From: CBFHWU01 sp965659665
Lineage (GTDB): Bacteria; Bacteroidota; Bacteroidia; Flavobacteriales; Flavobacteriaceae
Direction of reading: 5' to 3'
NCBI GenBank assembly: GCA_965659665.1
Contig: CBFHWU010000027.1
Span: forward strand, 62,001-126,000
DNA length: 64,000 nucleotides
How positions within the stretch are numbered: the first letter of the stretch is position 1; every line of letters begins with the position of its first letter. Positions 1 to 8,322 of this stretch are shown here, in pieces. A program made the position numbers and the translations under genes. The notes beneath the pieces were generated by a model, which was given only the letters and a program-made list of their open reading frames with translations, had not been told where the DNA came from and made no database searches.

Positions 1-1
1 A

Positions 2-205
2 AGGTATCTCGATTTGTTAAATAACCAAGTAACAGCAGGTCAACGTTTATGGTCATTAAAAGTCTCGGCTGATTATGCATTGACTAGAAATCTAACAGCT
101 TTATTTTTCTATGATCATGCCTTTTCAAAATTTGCCATATCTACTGCTTTTCCACAAACCAATATCCGCTCTGGAATAACCTTGCGATATAATTTTGGAA
201 ATTAA
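2..205 (+). CDS. sprA: SprA (T9SS/gliding translocon), C-terminal end only
   Basis: Only the last 67 codons are in the window; the reading frame is open from base 2 to the TAA at 203-205. The tail is rich in alternating aromatic and polar residues and ends in LRYNFGN, as an outer-membrane beta-barrel strand does. The segment containing ISTAFPQTNIRSG matches my memory of the SprA C-terminus. SprA is the very large outer-membrane channel of the type IX secretion system, used for gliding and for export of CTD-bearing proteins. In Flavobacteriaceae it commonly lies just upstream of gcvH, as here. The identification rests on the tail and this neighbour only. Confidence 0.8.
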   Translation, partial: RYLDLLNNQVTAGQRLWSLKVSADYALTRNLTALFFYDHAFSKFAISTAFPQTNIRSGITLRYNFGN

Positions 206-246
206 AATAATTTAACGTCATTTGGGGTTTAATTTACTTTTTTCTT

Positions 247-627
247 ATGCTAATACCTGAACAATTAAAGTATACCAAAGACCACGAATGGATATCTATT
301 GAAGGAAATATTGCTACCGTTGGGATCACCGATTTTGCACAACGAGAGTTAGGGGATATCGTATATGTTGAAATTGAAACTTTAGGAGAAACCTTAGATC
401 GTGAAGAAGTATTTGGGACAGTTGAAGCCGTCAAAACTGTTTCTGATTTGTTTGTCCCTCTAAGTGGCGAAATTATTGCGTTCAATGATAATTTAGAAAC
501 TACTCCCGAAGAGGTTAATGAAGATCCTTACGGTAAAGGATGGATGATAAAAATTCAATTATCTCATCCTGAGCAACTCACCGATCTTTTAGATGCGGAG
601 GAGTACAAAAAACTTTTGAGTGATTAA
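247..627 (+). CDS. gcvH: Glycine cleavage system H protein
   Basis: This 126-residue protein has the normal H-protein length. It begins with the conserved KYTKDHEW segment. The lipoyl-attachment lysine is K63 in VEAVKTVSDL. The H protein carries the aminomethyl intermediate on its lipoyl arm between the P, T and L proteins of glycine cleavage in the cytoplasm. No gcvP or gcvT lies nearby; gcvH following sprA is the usual flavobacterial order. The stop codon overlaps the GTG start of the next gene by 8 bases, so the two are probably translationally coupled. Confidence 0.95.
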   Translation: MLIPEQLKYTKDHEWISIEGNIATVGITDFAQRELGDIVYVEIETLGETLDREEVFGTVEAVKTVSDLFVPLSGEIIAFNDNLETTPEEVNEDPYGKGWMIKIQLSHPEQLTDLLDAEEYKKLLSD

Positions 628-985
628 AAAAATCCTCTTTGTATTAACGATAATTATTTCTCTTGTAATCATAATAGGGAGTTTAACCCCTTTAAAAACG
701 ATATCTCCTCTGACATTTAATTTTTCGGATAAGCTTTTGCACGTTGGGGCGTATACGGTTTTATCAGTTATGTGGAACATCCTTTTAACAAAACCCCCCT
801 TCAAATTTTCTTATTTGACTGTAATTAGTTTAATTTCATTAGGTTGGATATTAGAATTGTTACAAGGATGGTTACCTATTAACAGAACTACAGATTATGT
901 AGATTTAGGCTACAATATTATGGGGGTACTCTTGGGAACACTTGTAAGCATTAAAATTAAAAAATTTGTGAGTCGACTTTTGTAG
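620..985 (+). CDS. VanZ-like family membrane protein
   Basis: The 121-residue protein starts at GTG 620 inside the end of gcvH. It has about four hydrophobic segments. The pattern DKLLHVGAYTVLSVMWN followed by LGWILELLQGWLPINRTTDYVDLG is typical of the VanZ-like domain, in which a His near helix 2 and an E..Q motif in helix 3 are conserved. The family's biochemical role is mostly unknown; some members affect teicoplanin susceptibility. The gene lies between gcvH and tonB, as is usual in flavobacteria. The GTG start is supported by the overlap and by the lack of an in-frame ATG upstream of the first membrane segment. Confidence 0.8.
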   Translation: MIKKILFVLTIIISLVIIIGSLTPLKTISPLTFNFSDKLLHVGAYTVLSVMWNILLTKPPFKFSYLTVISLISLGWILELLQGWLPINRTTDYVDLGYNIMGVLLGTLVSIKIKKFVSRLL

Positions 986-1032
986 TTCTGATTTAAAAAT
1001 CGTTATTTTAGCTTTTTATAAAGCTTGTTATT

Positions 1033-1734
1033 ATGCAAATTAAAAAAAATCCAAAAGTTGATTTGAGAAATAACAGCAGCCTTTATTTTGCTGCTGGACT
1101 CTGTCTTGTTCTTCTAATTTCATGGAGAGCTATTGAATGGAAGACTTATGACCAGTCCGATTACGCCTACCAAGCCTTGGATATCGACGACGACGACGAC
1201 GAGGAAGTGCCATTAACGGAGCAACTTAAAACTCCTCCTCCTCCTCCTCCTCCTCCAGCTCCTGAGATTATCGAAGTAGTGGAAGACGAAGAAGAAGTTG
1301 AAGAAACCATAATCGAATCTACAGAAACCACACAAGAAGAAATTATTGAAGAAGTTGAGGTAATTGAAGAAGATTTTGACGTAGACGTTCCATTCGCAAT
1401 AATAGAAGATGTTCCTATTTTTCCTGGCTGTGAAAAAGTATCTAAAGCAGAACAACGCAATTGTTTTCAACAAAAGATGCAAAGACATATTAGTAAAAAC
1501 TTTAGATATCCTGAAATAGCACAAGAAATGGGTATTCAAGGAAGAGTTTATGTTCAGTTTACCATTGCTAAAGATGGATCTATTACTGCTATACGAACTC
1601 GCGGTCCTGACAAAAACTTAGAAAAAGAAGCCAATAGAATTATCTCTAAGCTTCCAAGTATGACCCCTGGAAAACAGCGCGGACGACCAGTAAGGGTTCC
1701 TTTTAGTATACCTATCACTTTTAGGTTACAATAA
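1033..1734 (+). CDS. Energy transducer TonB (first of two tandem paralogues)
   Basis: The 233-residue protein has a cytoplasmic N-terminus with KKNPKVDLRNNSSLYF, one membrane helix (about 17-34), an acidic periplasmic stretch with five Asp in a row, a proline run at residues 68-75, a long Glu-rich spacer and a C-terminal TonB domain (about 150-233) containing YPEIAQEMGIQGRVYVQF. TonB couples ExbB/ExbD proton-motive force to outer-membrane TonB-dependent receptors. The Pro run is coded by seven consecutive CCT codons and the Asp run by five GAC codons, so both are slippage-prone. A terminator follows. The next gene is a close paralogue, which points to a tandem duplication. Confidence 0.92.
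   Translation: MQIKKNPKVDLRNNSSLYFAAGLCLVLLISWRAIEWKTYDQSDYAYQALDIDDDDDEEVPLTEQLKTPPPPPPPPAPEIIEVVEDEEEVEETIIESTETTQEEIIEEVEVIEEDFDVDVPFAIIEDVPIFPGCEKVSKAEQRNCFQQKMQRHISKNFRYPEIAQEMGIQGRVYVQFTIAKDGSITAIRTRGPDKNLEKEANRIISKLPSMTPGKQRGRPVRVPFSIPITFRLQ
1234..1254 (+). repeat. (CCT)7 trinucleotide repeat inside tonB
   Basis: Seven perfect CCT codons encode most of the proline run. The second TonB gene has the same run in mixed CCC/CCA/CCT codons, so the perfect repeat is particular to this copy. In-frame slippage would change linker length without breaking the protein. Confidence 0.85.
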
Positions 1735-1743
1735 TAAGACGAC

Positions 1744-1772
1744 ATCCCGATTTTTTAATCGGGATTTTTTTT
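1744..1772 (+). terminator. Rho-independent terminator after the first tonB
   Basis: A 9-bp perfect stem (ATCCCGATT / AATCGGGAT) with a TTTT loop is followed by eight T. It lies 10 bases after the tonB stop. It implies that the second tonB is transcribed separately. Confidence 0.85.
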
Positions 1773-1835
1773 GGCACATTATTTGGTAATTATACTGAGA
1801 ACCCTAAATCATTATAGACCCCAAAATCTAATCTT

Positions 1836-2534
1836 ATGAAAGTCAAAAAAAACCCAAAAAAAGATTTAAATAGAAATAGTAGCCTGTATTTCTCAATTGG
1901 TTTATGTGCTATGTTGTTTATTTCTTGGAAAGCAGTAGAATGGAAAACCTATGGAAGAGAAGATTTTTCACTTCAAACTTTTGATATTTTACATGATGAT
2001 GTTGAGGAAGTACCATTGACTGAACACATCAAAACAATTCCCCCACCTCCCCCTCCTGCACCGCGAGTTATTGAAGTTGTAGATAATGAAGTGGAAATTG
2101 AAGAAACTATTATAGAATCCACAGAAACAAGTCAGGAAGAAATAATTGAAGATATTGAAGTAGTCGAAGTTCCTTTTGAAGTGGAAGTTCCATTTGCTGT
2201 TATTGAAGACGCTCCAATTTTCCCAGGCTGTGAACGCCTAACAAAAACCAAACAAAAAGAGTGTTTTCAGACGAGTATTCAAAAATTTATTGTTGATAAT
2301 TTTCAATATCCAGAGATTGCTCAGGAAATGGGAGTTCAAGGCCGTGTAAATGTTTTGTTCATCATAGACCAAAATGGAGAGATTAAAGAAGTTAGATCAA
2401 GAGGGCCTGATAAAAACTTGATCCAAGAAGCAGAGCGTATTATTAAAAAATTACCTAAAATGATCCCTGGAAAACAAAGGGGAAGAGCAGTTCGAGTTCC
2501 CTACGGGATTCCTATTTCCTTTAAATTGAATTAA
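1836..2534 (+). CDS. Energy transducer TonB (second tandem paralogue)
   Basis: The 232-residue protein is colinear with the previous gene: the same N-terminal KKNPKKDL.RNSSLYF, a membrane helix at about 17-34, a proline run (69-74), an acidic linker and a C-terminal TonB domain with FQYPEIAQEMGVQGRVNV. The PIFPGCERL segment before the domain is shared with the first copy. The clearest differences are the shorter acidic run, the mixed proline codons and many conservative changes, so the duplication is not recent. The two could serve different receptors; the sequence does not say which. Confidence 0.92.
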   Translation: MKVKKNPKKDLNRNSSLYFSIGLCAMLFISWKAVEWKTYGREDFSLQTFDILHDDVEEVPLTEHIKTIPPPPPPAPRVIEVVDNEVEIEETIIESTETSQEEIIEDIEVVEVPFEVEVPFAVIEDAPIFPGCERLTKTKQKECFQTSIQKFIVDNFQYPEIAQEMGVQGRVNVLFIIDQNGEIKEVRSRGPDKNLIQEAERIIKKLPKMIPGKQRGRAVRVPYGIPISFKLN

Positions 2535-2551
2535 TTTTTAATCGTTCAACT

Positions 2552-2582
2552 TTGCCAAAGCTGTTTTTGTGCTGTATCTTTG
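2552..2582 (+). promoter_or_regulatory. Bacteroidota-type promoter for the oxidase cluster
   Basis: TTG at 2552-2554 and TATCTTTG at 2575-2582 are separated by 20 bases. This fits the Bacteroidota -33/-7 consensus TTG-N19..21-TAnnTTTG. The box ends 15 bases before the ctaB start, giving a short leader. Confidence 0.7.
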
Positions 2583-2597
2583 CTATTGATATCATAG

Positions 2598-3503
2598 ATG
2601 TTGAAAACCAGCTCAAAATTATATACTGAATATGCATTACTCTTAAGGCTAGGGTCTGATATACTTTTGATTACTAAATCAAGGCTCACTTTAAGTGTAG
2701 TTTTTTCAAGTGTCGCAGGTTATTTTTTGGGGACAGAATCTTGGCTTGTATCCGAACTAGTCTTACTAATAATTGGAGGTTATTGCATGTCAGGTGCTTC
2801 AAATGCTTTCAATCAAGTAATTGAACGTGACCTAGATGCCAAAATGTTACGTACCCAAAACCGACCTATTCCTGCAGGACGTATGTCGGCTTCATTAGGA
2901 TTTTATATAGCAACTTTTCTAGCCATAATTGGCTTAGTTATGTTGTATGTATTAAATCCAAAAACAGCTTTATTTGGGGCTATTTCTATGTTTTTGTACA
3001 CAAGCGTATATACTCCTTTAAAAACCAAAACTTCACTGTCAGTATTTGTAGGAGCTATTCCAGGGGCTATTCCTTTTATGTTAGGATGGGTTGCGGCAAC
3101 GGGGTCTTTTGGAATAGAATCAGGAGTTTTATTTATGATTCAGTTTTTTTGGCAATTCCCCCATTTTTGGGCTATTGGTTGGATGATGCATGATGATTAC
3201 AAGCGTGTAGGAATTAATATGCTTCCCACAGGAAAAAAAGACCAAAGTACAGCACTTCAAGTTATCCTTTACACCCTCTGGATGCTTGTGATTTCGGTTT
3301 TCCCAGTCACTGGTCTAACAGGGACTTTGCAACTATCGGTCTTTGCTGCCATAATTATTGCTTTACTCGGCTTGACGATGCTTAGATTTTCTTTAAAATT
3401 ATACTCCACTTTAAATGATCAATCTGCAAAAAAGTTGATGCTTGTAAGTGTTTTATACATTTCACTTATCCAAATAATTTATGTAATTGATAATATGATA
3501 TAA
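2598..3503 (+). CDS. ctaB: Protoheme IX farnesyltransferase (heme O synthase)
   Basis: The 301-residue UbiA-superfamily protein has about eight to nine membrane segments. The prenyl-diphosphate/Mg binding motif NAFNQVIERDLDAKMLRTQN lies at about 69-88, and a second acidic motif MMHDDYKRVGINML lies near 195-208. It farnesylates heme b to heme O for the heme-copper oxidase encoded downstream. A well-formed promoter lies immediately upstream. The TAA stop overlaps the ATG of the next gene by one base, so this is the head of the oxidase assembly operon. Confidence 0.93.
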   Translation: MLKTSSKLYTEYALLLRLGSDILLITKSRLTLSVVFSSVAGYFLGTESWLVSELVLLIIGGYCMSGASNAFNQVIERDLDAKMLRTQNRPIPAGRMSASLGFYIATFLAIIGLVMLYVLNPKTALFGAISMFLYTSVYTPLKTKTSLSVFVGAIPGAIPFMLGWVAATGSFGIESGVLFMIQFFWQFPHFWAIGWMMHDDYKRVGINMLPTGKKDQSTALQVILYTLWMLVISVFPVTGLTGTLQLSVFAAIIIALLGLTMLRFSLKLYSTLNDQSAKKLMLVSVLYISLIQIIYVIDNMI

Positions 3504-4066
3504 TGGCTACCAGAGAACAAAATATCCGAGCTAAAAAAATGATGCTATGGTTTTCTATGATTAGTATCACGATGACATTTGCTGGACTTACAAGTGCCTA
3601 TATTGTGAGTAAGGCTCGTCCCGATTGGCTTTCAAATTTTGAATTACCTATTCCTTTTTATTGGAGTACACTAGTCATCATTTTGAGTAGCATTACTTTC
3701 TGGCGTGCCAAAAAAGAACTCCAAGTAAGTAACCTTAAACGAGTCTCTTCCTATTTAATATTTACCCTTTTACTCGCCTTGATTTTTGTTTTGTTGCAGT
3801 TTAATGGTTTTGGACAAATTATTCAAAAAGGATATTATTTTACTGGTGTCCAAAGTACGGTAACCACTTCTTTTTTGTATATTTTGGTAGTAGTGCATTT
3901 GGCTCATTTACTCGCAGGAATTGTTGTCTTGTCTGTTGTTTTATTCAACCATTCAAAAAAGAAATACGAGCAAAACCCATTAGGTTTTGAATTAGCCCAT
4001 ACTTTTTGGCATTTTCTTGATTTTTTATGGTTGTATTTATTTTTGTTTTTATATTTTTTGATTTAA
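3503..4066 (+). CDS. Cytochrome c oxidase subunit III, short form
   Basis: The 187-residue protein has five predicted helices, the short CoxIII/CyoC form lacking the first two helices of mitochondrial subunit III. Typical features are MMLWFSMISITMTFAGLTSAY in helix 1 and the C-terminal AHTFWHFLDFLWLYLF, with the conserved H and W..D. It is part of the membrane core of a heme-copper terminal oxidase. It is paired with a longer CoxIII paralogue directly downstream, an arrangement usual in Bacteroidota. Subunits I and II are not in the window. Confidence 0.9.
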   Translation: MATREQNIRAKKMMLWFSMISITMTFAGLTSAYIVSKARPDWLSNFELPIPFYWSTLVIILSSITFWRAKKELQVSNLKRVSSYLIFTLLLALIFVLLQFNGFGQIIQKGYYFTGVQSTVTTSFLYILVVVHLAHLLAGIVVLSVVLFNHSKKKYEQNPLGFELAHTFWHFLDFLWLYLFLFLYFLI

Positions 4067-4105
4067 TAAATATGTACTTTTGTTCACCAAATAACACATT
4101 TCTTT

Positions 4106-5089
4106 ATGGATGCATCGCTAGTTAACCAATCCGAGAATGACCGCGTTTGGGGTGGAGGTAATAAGCCACTTAATGCAAGTTATGGTAAAATGATGATGTG
4201 GTTTTTCATCGTTTCTGATGCCTTAACATTCTCTGGATTCCTGGCTGCTTATGGTTTTTCAAGATTCAAAAATATTGACTCATGGCCCATAGCTGATGAA
4301 GTTTTTAACCACTTTCCTTTTCTTCACGGCGTAGACGCTCCAATGTATTATGTCGCTTTGATGACTTTTATTCTTATTTTTTCATCTGTTACAATGGTGT
4401 TAGCTGTAGATGCGGGCCATCAAATGAAAAAAAATAAAGTAGCTTTTTACATGTTACTGACTATTGTAGGAGGTGCAATTTTCGTGGGATCACAAGCTTG
4501 GGAATGGAAAAACTTTATTAAAGGGGAATACGGCTCCTTAGAAACTCGTGGAGGACAAATTATACAATTTGTCGATGCCGATACGGGTAAGCGTGTTGGG
4601 CTTAAAGATATTGCTGTAGAGATGCCTCAAATCAGAACCCAACATGAAAGTAAAAACGGATTATGGTATGTGAGTGAACCTAACCTACCCACTTACACGA
4701 TTGAGGAAATCGCCACTGGATTTGCTGCCAACCCTAAACTGCGTGTTAAATCTGAACAAATTGATTTACAAACGGGACATAAAATTATTTTAGATCGCAA
4801 TAAATCAGCAGAGAAGGTAGCTCAGGCTGTTCACGTTGTTGAAGGAGCAAATCTTATAAGAAATGAATACGGTAATCGTTTATTTGCAGATTTTTTCTTT
4901 TTTATCACGGGTTTCCATGGCTTTCACGTATTATCGGGGGTGATTTTAAATGCTATCATTTTTTTTAATGTAGTCATTGGAACATACGAAAAACGTGGCC
5001 ATTATGAAATGGTTGAAAAAGTGGGATTATATTGGCACTTTGTGGACTTAGTTTGGGTATTTGTATTTACTTTCTTTTATTTGGTTTAA
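4106..5089 (+). CDS. Cytochrome c oxidase subunit III, long form with extramembrane insert
   Basis: The 327-residue CoxIII family protein has the N-terminal helix KMMMWFFIVSDALTFSGF and a C-terminal GLYWHFVDLVWVFVFTFFYLV. About 100 extra residues (roughly 140-250), hydrophilic and rich in charged residues, sit between helices 3 and 4; compact CoxIII proteins lack this segment. Conserved membrane elements remain on both sides, so it is a subunit with an added periplasmic or cytoplasmic loop rather than a fusion with a known domain. It lies one base before the COX4 start. Confidence 0.88.
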   Translation: MDASLVNQSENDRVWGGGNKPLNASYGKMMMWFFIVSDALTFSGFLAAYGFSRFKNIDSWPIADEVFNHFPFLHGVDAPMYYVALMTFILIFSSVTMVLAVDAGHQMKKNKVAFYMLLTIVGGAIFVGSQAWEWKNFIKGEYGSLETRGGQIIQFVDADTGKRVGLKDIAVEMPQIRTQHESKNGLWYVSEPNLPTYTIEEIATGFAANPKLRVKSEQIDLQTGHKIILDRNKSAEKVAQAVHVVEGANLIRNEYGNRLFADFFFFITGFHGFHVLSGVILNAIIFFNVVIGTYEKRGHYEMVEKVGLYWHFVDLVWVFVFTFFYLV

Positions 5090-5090
5090 T

Positions 5091-5471
5091 ATGGCAACAG
5101 AACATAAATTATCTATTTTTAGAGGACTTATAACGTTTAAATCCAACCAACAAAAAATTTGGGGGGTACTCATTTTTTTATCCTTCGTTACAATTATCGA
5201 AGTTGTTCTTGGGATAATTAAACCACCTTTTTTGTTGACATATTTTTTGGGAATGAAATGGTTAAATTGGATTTTTATTATCCTTACCATAGTAAAGGCT
5301 TATTATATTGCATGGGACTTTATGCATTTACGAGATGAGAAAGGTAGCTTCACAAATTCTATAGTGTTACCCCTATTAATACTAATCCCCTATTTGATGT
5401 GGATCCTATTATTAGAAGCAGATTATATTTTTAATGTAATGTCCAACGGATTTGTTAGCTGGAACTTTTAG
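5091..5471 (+). CDS. Cytochrome c oxidase subunit IV (prokaryotic COX4 family)
   Basis: I chose ATG 5091, one base after the previous stop, rather than upstream in-frame codons inside the CoxIII gene. This gives 126 residues with three hydrophobic helices, and KAYYIAWDFMHLRDEKG between helices 2 and 3 is the recognisable signature of the family. These small subunits stabilise the bacterial oxidase. The position after two CoxIII genes supports the call. Confidence 0.85.
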   Translation: MATEHKLSIFRGLITFKSNQQKIWGVLIFLSFVTIIEVVLGIIKPPFLLTYFLGMKWLNWIFIILTIVKAYYIAWDFMHLRDEKGSFTNSIVLPLLILIPYLMWILLLEADYIFNVMSNGFVSWNF

Positions 5472-5480
5472 AATGAATTC

Positions 5481-6104
5481 ATGAAGAAATACATAGTACT
5501 TACCATCCTATTCGTATTTCCCTTAGTGGTGTATCTTTTTTTTGCTTCAGGAGTTAATAATTTTGCAAAACTCCCAATTATTAATAATTCGGTCATCGAC
5601 GTTGGAACCTATTCAGAAAATAGTTTTAAAGGAAATATCAGTGTTTTAGGTTTTTTAGGCGACGACTTATCTCCAAAAAAATCAAACGCTTTAAATATCA
5701 ATCAAAAAATTTATAAACGCTTTTATCAGTTTGAAGATTTTCAATTTTTGATAATTCAACCAAAAGGATCTGAGGATCAGGTCCAGGAATTGAAAAATGA
5801 ATTGGCAGGAAATACCGGAACGGATGTAAGCAAATGGAATTTTGTGTTTTTATCGCCTGTTCAGATTGAAGTACTTTATGAAAGTCTACAAACTGGAATG
5901 ACTCTTGATGAAGACTATAGCACACCCTACGTTTATATTATTGACAAAGATGGATTTTTAAGAGGAAGAGACGAAACGGATTCATATGGTTATGATGCAC
6001 GTTCCGTAGCAGATATTAACAACAATATGGTGGATGATGTAAAAGTTATTTTGGCGGAGTATCGTTTAGCACTAAAAAAATATACAATTGATCGTCAAAT
6101 TTAA
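5481..6104 (+). CDS. Membrane-anchored thioredoxin-fold-like protein without cysteines, beside SCO
   Basis: The 207-residue protein has an N-terminal membrane anchor (about 4-24) and a periplasmic domain. The order of elements resembles a SCO/thioredoxin fold: a strand with NISVLGFLGDD where SCO proteins carry FFFSTCPTIC, then a helix, and a C-terminal VYIIDKDGFLRGRDETD resembling the SCO ALIDKKGYIRSR strand. There is no cysteine, so it cannot hold copper or do disulfide exchange in the SCO way. It lies directly upstream of a true SCO gene, so a structural or assembly role at the oxidase is likely but unproven. The fold assignment is inference. Confidence 0.6.
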   Translation: MKKYIVLTILFVFPLVVYLFFASGVNNFAKLPIINNSVIDVGTYSENSFKGNISVLGFLGDDLSPKKSNALNINQKIYKRFYQFEDFQFLIIQPKGSEDQVQELKNELAGNTGTDVSKWNFVFLSPVQIEVLYESLQTGMTLDEDYSTPYVYIIDKDGFLRGRDETDSYGYDARSVADINNNMVDDVKVILAEYRLALKKYTIDRQI

Positions 6105-6110
6105 TTAGTG

Positions 6111-6806
6111 ATGAAAAAGTATTCCTATGTTGCGGTTTCTTTTACACTATTAATCTTTGGGATTATTTTTGTCCCTCGCATTGTTGATCGTATTTCAGAT
6201 GGTACTACAACGCGTCAAACTAGATTAAGTCATCAATCCCTGTCCTATATAACACTTGATGGTGAAGTAAAAAAAGTCCCCGATTTTTTGTTTACCAACC
6301 AAGATAACTTACTCATAAGTAATGAAGATTTTTTAGGGAAAGTCTATGTAGCTGAATTTTTCTTTTCAACTTGTCCCACTATCTGCCCAATCATGAATAC
6401 CAATATGAAACGCCTTGAGGAGGTATTTGGTACTCGTGATGATTTTGGAATTGCTTCTTTTACCATTGATCCGCAAACAGACACCCCTGAACGACTTAAA
6501 AGATACGCTGAACGTTATGAAGTTTTTAGCCCTAATTGGCATTTCTTAACAGGCGACAAGGAGCAAGTATTTCAGTTGGCCAATAAGGGATTTAACATTT
6601 TTACTTCTATTAATCCTAAAGTTGCAGGGGGTTTTGAGCACCAAGGATATTTCGCTTTAATAGATAAAAAGGGTTATATTCGTTCTCGTGCTGACTCCTT
6701 TGGGAACCCTATTGTTTATTATTTAGGAATTGATGAAGAAGGCGTTTTACAACAAGGAACACAAATGCTCTTAGAAGATATTGAAAAACTACTGAATGAT
6801 GAATAA
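6111..6806 (+). CDS. SCO family copper chaperone for cytochrome c oxidase
   Basis: I chose ATG 6111 over GTG 6108. The 231-residue protein has an N-terminal membrane anchor (about 6-22) and a thioredoxin-like domain with C88-PTI-C92 in FFFSTCPTICPIM. A downstream histidine (H177, GGFEHQGYF) completes the CxxxC...H copper site of Sco1/SenC proteins. It delivers copper to the CuA site or reduces it. It overlaps the next gene by 11 bases, and its place within the oxidase operon fits. Confidence 0.92.
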   Translation: MKKYSYVAVSFTLLIFGIIFVPRIVDRISDGTTTRQTRLSHQSLSYITLDGEVKKVPDFLFTNQDNLLISNEDFLGKVYVAEFFFSTCPTICPIMNTNMKRLEEVFGTRDDFGIASFTIDPQTDTPERLKRYAERYEVFSPNWHFLTGDKEQVFQLANKGFNIFTSINPKVAGGFEHQGYFALIDKKGYIRSRADSFGNPIVYYLGIDEEGVLQQGTQMLLEDIEKLLNDE

Positions 6807-7326
6807 AGATAATCCATCGAAAAAATACAATACCCTGATCATTATTATCTCCATTGCCATTCCATTAATTGTGGCTTTGCTATTTAAGGTTCGTATTCCT
6901 GATGCCAAACCCATGTATGAACTACCTCCCATTTATGCATCAATAAATGCATTAACGGCTGTTATGCTTGTTGTTGCACTACTAGCCATAAAAAAAGGAA
7001 AAAGAATCCTACATGAGCGTATAATGAAAGTGAATATTTTTCTTTCGTTAATCTTCTTGGTGATGTATATTATTTATCATATGACTACCGATCCTACTTC
7101 CTTTGGAGGGGAGGATACTTTGAAATATATTTATTTGTTTATTCTTATTACTCATATTGTGCTTTCTATAGCCTTAATCCCTCTGGTGTTGCTGGCTTAT
7201 TCCAAAGCAGCGTTTAAACAATTTGAGACACATAAAAAAATTGCTCGCTTTGCGTTCCCAATTTGGTTATATGTCACTGTTACCGGCGTGGTGGTTTATT
7301 TGATGATATCTCCTTATTACCCATGA
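6796..7326 (+). CDS. DUF420 membrane protein, oxidase-assembly associated
   Basis: This hydrophobic protein of about 176 residues (175 if the second ATG at 6799 is used) has five predicted helices. Histidines near the membrane faces (LHERIMKVN, YIIYHMTTD, LITHIVLS, THKKIARFAFPIWLYVTVTG) are the DUF420 pattern. DUF420 proteins occur next to cytochrome oxidase genes, and a relative (CtaM) is needed for heme-copper oxidase maturation in Firmicutes. The exact job here is inferred from context. The start overlaps SCO and the stop overlaps the next start. Confidence 0.85.
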   Translation: MMNKDNPSKKYNTLIIIISIAIPLIVALLFKVRIPDAKPMYELPPIYASINALTAVMLVVALLAIKKGKRILHERIMKVNIFLSLIFLVMYIIYHMTTDPTSFGGEDTLKYIYLFILITHIVLSIALIPLVLLAYSKAAFKQFETHKKIARFAFPIWLYVTVTGVVVYLMISPYYP

Positions 7327-7544
7327 AACGAATTTTGTTAGTTATTTGGTTTTTTATACTTTGTCCCGTAGATCTTGCTGCTCAGTGCGCCATGTGTAGA
7401 GCTGTATTGGAAAGTGGAGCAGATGTTGAAACAGCTAAGAGGCTCAATGACGGCATCGTATATTTGATGGTAATCCCTTATGTTTTGGTAGGGACGATAG
7501 GATTTATTGTGTACAAAAAATTCTATAAGAAGAATAAGTTGTAA
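7323..7544 (+). CDS. Small exported CxxC membrane protein, end of oxidase operon
   Basis: The start is ATG 7323, giving an ATGA overlap with the DUF420 stop; longer readings run into DUF420. The 73-residue product has a signal sequence ending near AAQ, a CAMC motif (two cysteines three apart) right after the predicted cleavage point, a short helix, then a membrane helix with a basic tail (KKFYKKNKL). Similar small proteins are conserved at this place in flavobacterial oxidase clusters, as far as I recall. The function is unknown; the periplasmic CxxC suggests a redox or metal role, but that is a guess. Confidence 0.7.
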   Translation: MKRILLVIWFFILCPVDLAAQCAMCRAVLESGADVETAKRLNDGIVYLMVIPYVLVGTIGFIVYKKFYKKNKL

Positions 7545-7617
7545 CAAAAACAACTAAATATCGTTATTTAAGTAACTTTATACCAACTGCTATTTACTTA
7601 ATCTAGACTTTTACCTC

Positions 7618-8322
7618 ATGATCAAAATCCAAGAGCTACATAAATCATATCACATGGGCGCCAACAAGCTTCATGTTTTGAAAGGGATAAATTTTCATGT
7701 TAAAGAAGGTGAAATGGTAGCGATAATGGGATCTTCAGGATCTGGAAAATCTACCTTATTAAACATCATTGGAATGCTCGATAAACTTGATATGGGATCT
7801 TATACTTTGGACGGTGCTCTTATCAAAGACTTAGATGAAAAAAAAGCTGCTCAATACAGAAATAAGTTTTTGGGATTTATATTTCAATCCTTTAACTTGA
7901 TTAACTATAAAAATTCTTTAGAAAATGTTTCTTTACCGCTATACTACCAAGGTATACCCCGAAAAATAAGACATGAAAAAGCTTTACACTTCCTTGAAAA
8001 AGTAGGCCTTGCAGATTGGGCTACACATCTCCCAAGTGAATTATCCGGTGGTCAAAAACAAAGAGTGGCTATAGCACGAGCACTAGCAGCTGATCCAAAA
8101 GTACTACTAGCGGACGAACCCACAGGGGCATTAGATACCAAAACTTCTTATGAGCTCATGGATTTAATTCAAGAAATTAATGAACAAGGAAAAACAATTT
8201 TAGTGGTTACACATGAAATAGATATTTCAAAAATGTGCAAACGTATCGTGCATCTTAAAGATGGGGTAATTGTTAAAGATCAATATGTACACCAAAAAAA
8301 AGCGATAAAACATGTGGAATAG
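7618..8322 (+). CDS. ABC transporter ATP-binding protein (MacB/LolD type)
   Basis: The 234-residue ATPase has Walker A GSSGSGKST (38-46), Q-loop FQSFN (about 89), signature LSGGQKQR (142-149), Walker B VLLADEPTGALD (162-173) and switch His in VVTHEID. The ESLE-type LolD/MacB subfamily fits the permeases downstream. It overlaps the first permease by 11 bases. It heads a five-gene operon (ATPase, two FtsX-type permeases, HlyD-like adaptor, TolC-like channel) of the MacAB-TolC layout. Confidence 0.95.
   Translation: MIKIQELHKSYHMGANKLHVLKGINFHVKEGEMVAIMGSSGSGKSTLLNIIGMLDKLDMGSYTLDGALIKDLDEKKAAQYRNKFLGFIFQSFNLINYKNSLENVSLPLYYQGIPRKIRHEKALHFLEKVGLADWATHLPSELSGGQKQRVAIARALAADPKVLLADEPTGALDTKTSYELMDLIQEINEQGKTILVVTHEIDISKMCKRIVHLKDGVIVKDQYVHQKKAIKHVE

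Noticed and set aside
1167..1539. Minus-strand ORFs opposite the first tonB
   Set aside because: Ser-, Arg- and Phe-rich shadows of the GAC/GAA and CCT repeats.
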